Of a DNA stretch of 64,000 nucleotides, positions 61,926 through 64,000 are shown piece by piece. This DNA is from Escarpia spicata (lineage: Eukaryota > Annelida > Polychaeta > Sabellida > Siboglinidae): assembly GCA_963995525.1 (NCBI GenBank), contig OZ023206.1, forward strand, positions 72,142,490 through 72,206,489. Reading direction: 5' to 3'. The notes under the pieces are model-generated. The model did not search any database. It was given only the letters and a program-made list of their open reading frames with translations, and was not told the origin of the DNA. Position 1 is the stretch's first letter, and each line of letters opens with the position of its first letter. The position numbers were made by a program, and so were the translations under genes.

Positions 61926-62790
61926 ATGTATACTTTAACACCATCTCGCCGTCTCTGGGAAGCATTCAACCACGCTGCAATTACTGCTCTAAGACAAGTT
62001 GTTTACATACACGACCCAACGTGTATAACCAGGCACTCGCTTATACTGCTTAGCGCGTAATGTGTGAACGTACCAGACGCCTCAATAAACACTGTAGACT
62101 GTAGCGCGTCAACACAGTGGCTAAGTAACTTTGGGATACATTTATTTCACTGCAACGCAATATGTTTGTAATACAGAAGCATCATTGAGCAAACGTCTGC
62201 AGTGAAGCAAGTGAAAACCAACAATACACGGTGCTGACACCAAATATTGGGCGTCTAATTGTCGTGTGAACATTGGACCTACACATGCGACAACGCAATG
62301 TTAGACTGATTTATGTTGTTCATTTTTATTAGAGTGGCACCACATCTGACATCCCCATCAAAGACCAATGCATGCCGCAAGGCCACCCTCTCAGGTCACG
62401 ATACATTTTGCTGCCGATCAGATCGAGCTATTCTTGATCACCCTCTCACCACGGCAAGGAACAAAAGCAAATAACCTAGTTATGTAGGTGATTAGTTAAA
62501 ATGTTCAAAAGTTATATTGTTTAAGCGTTCAATAATTAAGTACTTGTATTCTCATTAATGGCATTGTTGTTTTAATTAATATTTACAGTTTAACATTAGA
62601 CAAGGTTTTTTTATAGGTCCGCTATAGGCCCTTGCGGGTTTCTTAGGAATCTCCATAGTTGTACTACAATCCTATTTTCAATACGTATTACTTTGTATTG
62701 TATCTTTGCAACTTAAATAAAACTTATTATTATTATGTCTTGCCTTAATAGCAATGTAATTAATTTATATAACCGTTATGAAACAAAGAC
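61926..62790. other. no gene recognised
   Basis: Near 62590-62735 a stretch ends in AATAAAACTTATTATTATTA, resembling a retroelement 3' tail. Confidence 0.4.
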
Positions 62791-62921
62791 AAAGCTCCAC
62801 GAAGGTCACCCGCAAAATGTTGATTGTGATGTAAGCAAAACGCGAGGTACTGGATACATGAATACATCGCGGTTTGCTTACGTCACAATCAACATTTTGC
62901 GCTTGACCTCCGTCAAGCTTT
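62791..62921. repeat. 131-bp palindromic (foldback) element
   Basis: The left arm AAAGCTCCACGAAGGTCACC... pairs with a right arm ending ...GACCTCCGTCAAGCTTT over about 55 bp, with a loop near 25 bp. It includes the shared CGCAAAATGTTGATTGTGA block. A MITE-like form; no coding content. Confidence 0.8.
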
Positions 62922-63071
62922 ACTTTCAACAGAAATGTTGATAACGGGTATATACCAGCATTACATTATTATTTTTGCATGGCATTTCATAAATCAAACA
63001 ATAGCGCATGCTGTTGTTACTTTAAGAAATGTGCCTTATCTTTTGTCATAAAGAAACACTTTTGTGGCGAG

Positions 63072-63182
63072 AATTTCGACAAAATATACGACGGAATGCA
63101 CAAATCCACCACGTGTTCGGCATCCATTTTTGATCGCTTGACGGAGTGTTTGCTAGGCAATAGATACATGATGGATAGGTCA
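63072..63182 (+). repeat. dispersed repeat, copy 2
   Basis: Related to 17812-17905. Here it sits in an open frame (62979-63275) reading KIYDGMHKSTTCSASIFDRL, then FGGQLYKCIILFG, a better-preserved version of the same unidentified protein. Confidence 0.5.
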
Positions 63183-63689
63183 ACTGTTGTAATGTTCGGA
63201 GGGCAATTATACAAATGTATTATATTATTTGGCCAGACCACCTCCCTCGCTGGTTGTTCTCCTGTACACTGGTGATCTGAAGAGGAAGAGGAAGAAGAGG
63301 ACGAGTTTGACTTTGACGGTTTCATTGAAAGCGATGATGAGTGATGGATCTGATAGTGGAGAACACTTCCCTTGCAGTGTTTTAAGACGTCTTCTGTTCT
63401 GTTCTGTTATTACCTACTAAAAATACCTGAGTTAATAAATTAATTTAATGGAATGTCTGTATTCAAAACACTTCGAATTGACCCCCTAGCACGTTACCTT
63501 GACCTGTGATCGCTAAAATAACACCATTTTTGAAAGTATTGCCCTCAAAAACCCTCTCTCAACTTATCTGCAATATGTATTTTTCTAAATCAATTTTTTG
63601 GTAATGACGGCACTATTTTGTGTAAAAATGATACGTGGGACATCCAGACAACTTTTTAACATAGCTCATCGTTTTCTACGCATTTTGTA

Positions 63690-63799
63690 CGATCTAGACT
63701 AATGCCACTTCGGACCACGGTGCACAATTTTGTCCGGATCGGGCGACAGATGTGGCTGATCTAAACACACGTACAAACATACATACACACATGCATACA

Positions 63800-63833
<34 letters not shown>

Positions 63834-64000
63834 CATACATGCAAGCCAATCTTTGAGTGACAGTCCCTTGCACAGTTTCTGCAGACGTAGTTCGATGGCA
63901 AAACTGGTGCGCCGTTCTCACGATCCCTTCGTTGTCGTCTCTTCTCCATCCAGGTTGCGTTCCGCTTTCCCTCGCTGGTTTTCACCCCCTCAAGCACTTT
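63690..64000 (-). pseudogene. 3' end of a LINE, minus strand
   Basis: Frame read from 64000: a basic KRNATWMEKRRQRRDRENG stretch, then YVCRNCARDCHSKIGL, the C-terminal Cys/His motif of LINE tails like that at 7046-7218. A CATA microsatellite (63790-63842) expanded directly behind it. Truncated by the window end. Confidence 0.6.
63790..63842. repeat. CATA microsatellite
   Basis: An almost perfect tetranucleotide run within the LINE tail. Confidence 0.9.

Overview
The window looks like genomic DNA of an invertebrate animal, probably marine and possibly a lophotrochozoan. The flanks are AT-rich, packed with decayed non-LTR retrotransposons, a pogo-like DNA transposon, satellites and microsatellites, and show almost no host coding sequence. 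The species cannot be named from the sequence. The only plausible host exon is a short coiled-coil terminal exon at 25467-25670.

The centre (26503-55021, 28,519 bp) is one integrated Polinton/Maverick, an adintovirus-like self-synthesising DNA element. It has terminal inverted repeats that start 5'-AG, a 6-bp target duplication (GTTACA at 26497-26502 and 55022-55027), and a CpG-rich coding body unlike the flanks. It carries the full Polinton core: retroviral-type integrase with a chromodomain, FtsK/HerA-type packaging ATPase, double-jelly-roll major capsid protein, penton-like minor capsid protein, pVI-like protein, adenain-like cysteine protease and protein-primed family B DNA polymerase. 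Several small conserved Polinton proteins are also present.

Inside it, 12,011 bp (26854-38864) are repeated head to tail (38865-50875). I found one base difference (30540 C / 42551 T) by comparing the encoded proteins and stretches of DNA, not by a full alignment. Each block holds NADAR protein, ATPase, two small conserved proteins, a small membrane protein, integrase, a second membrane protein, penton, pVI-like gene (broken by the same TAG in both copies), capsid and protease on the plus strand, and polymerase on the minus strand, converging on back-to-back poly(A) signals. Without the repeat the element would be 16.5 kb, a normal Polinton size.

The single-copy right part (50876-54670) looks like an early region. 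A minus-strand unit encodes a protein with an RPA70-C-like OB fold. It contains a strong internal splice donor in phase 0, three downstream acceptors each opening a phase-0 reading frame, and one shared poly(A) signal, so it may make four proteins with a common N-terminus, in the manner of small DNA tumour virus early genes. Divergent from it lies a two-exon plus-strand gene of unknown function.

Flank layout. Left: LINE remnants at 893-2600, 5228-7218, 7219-8060, 12150-14640 and 18364-22030; a hAT-like non-autonomous element at 3991-4819; a pogo/Tigger element at 8064-10880; tandem repeats at 22468-23450; a decayed repetitive gene at 23817-24960. Right: a LINE remnant at 55905-57360, a 36-bp minisatellite at 58517-59150, a tRNA-like sequence near 61850-61925, a 131-bp palindrome at 62791-62921, and a LINE 3' end at 63690-64000.
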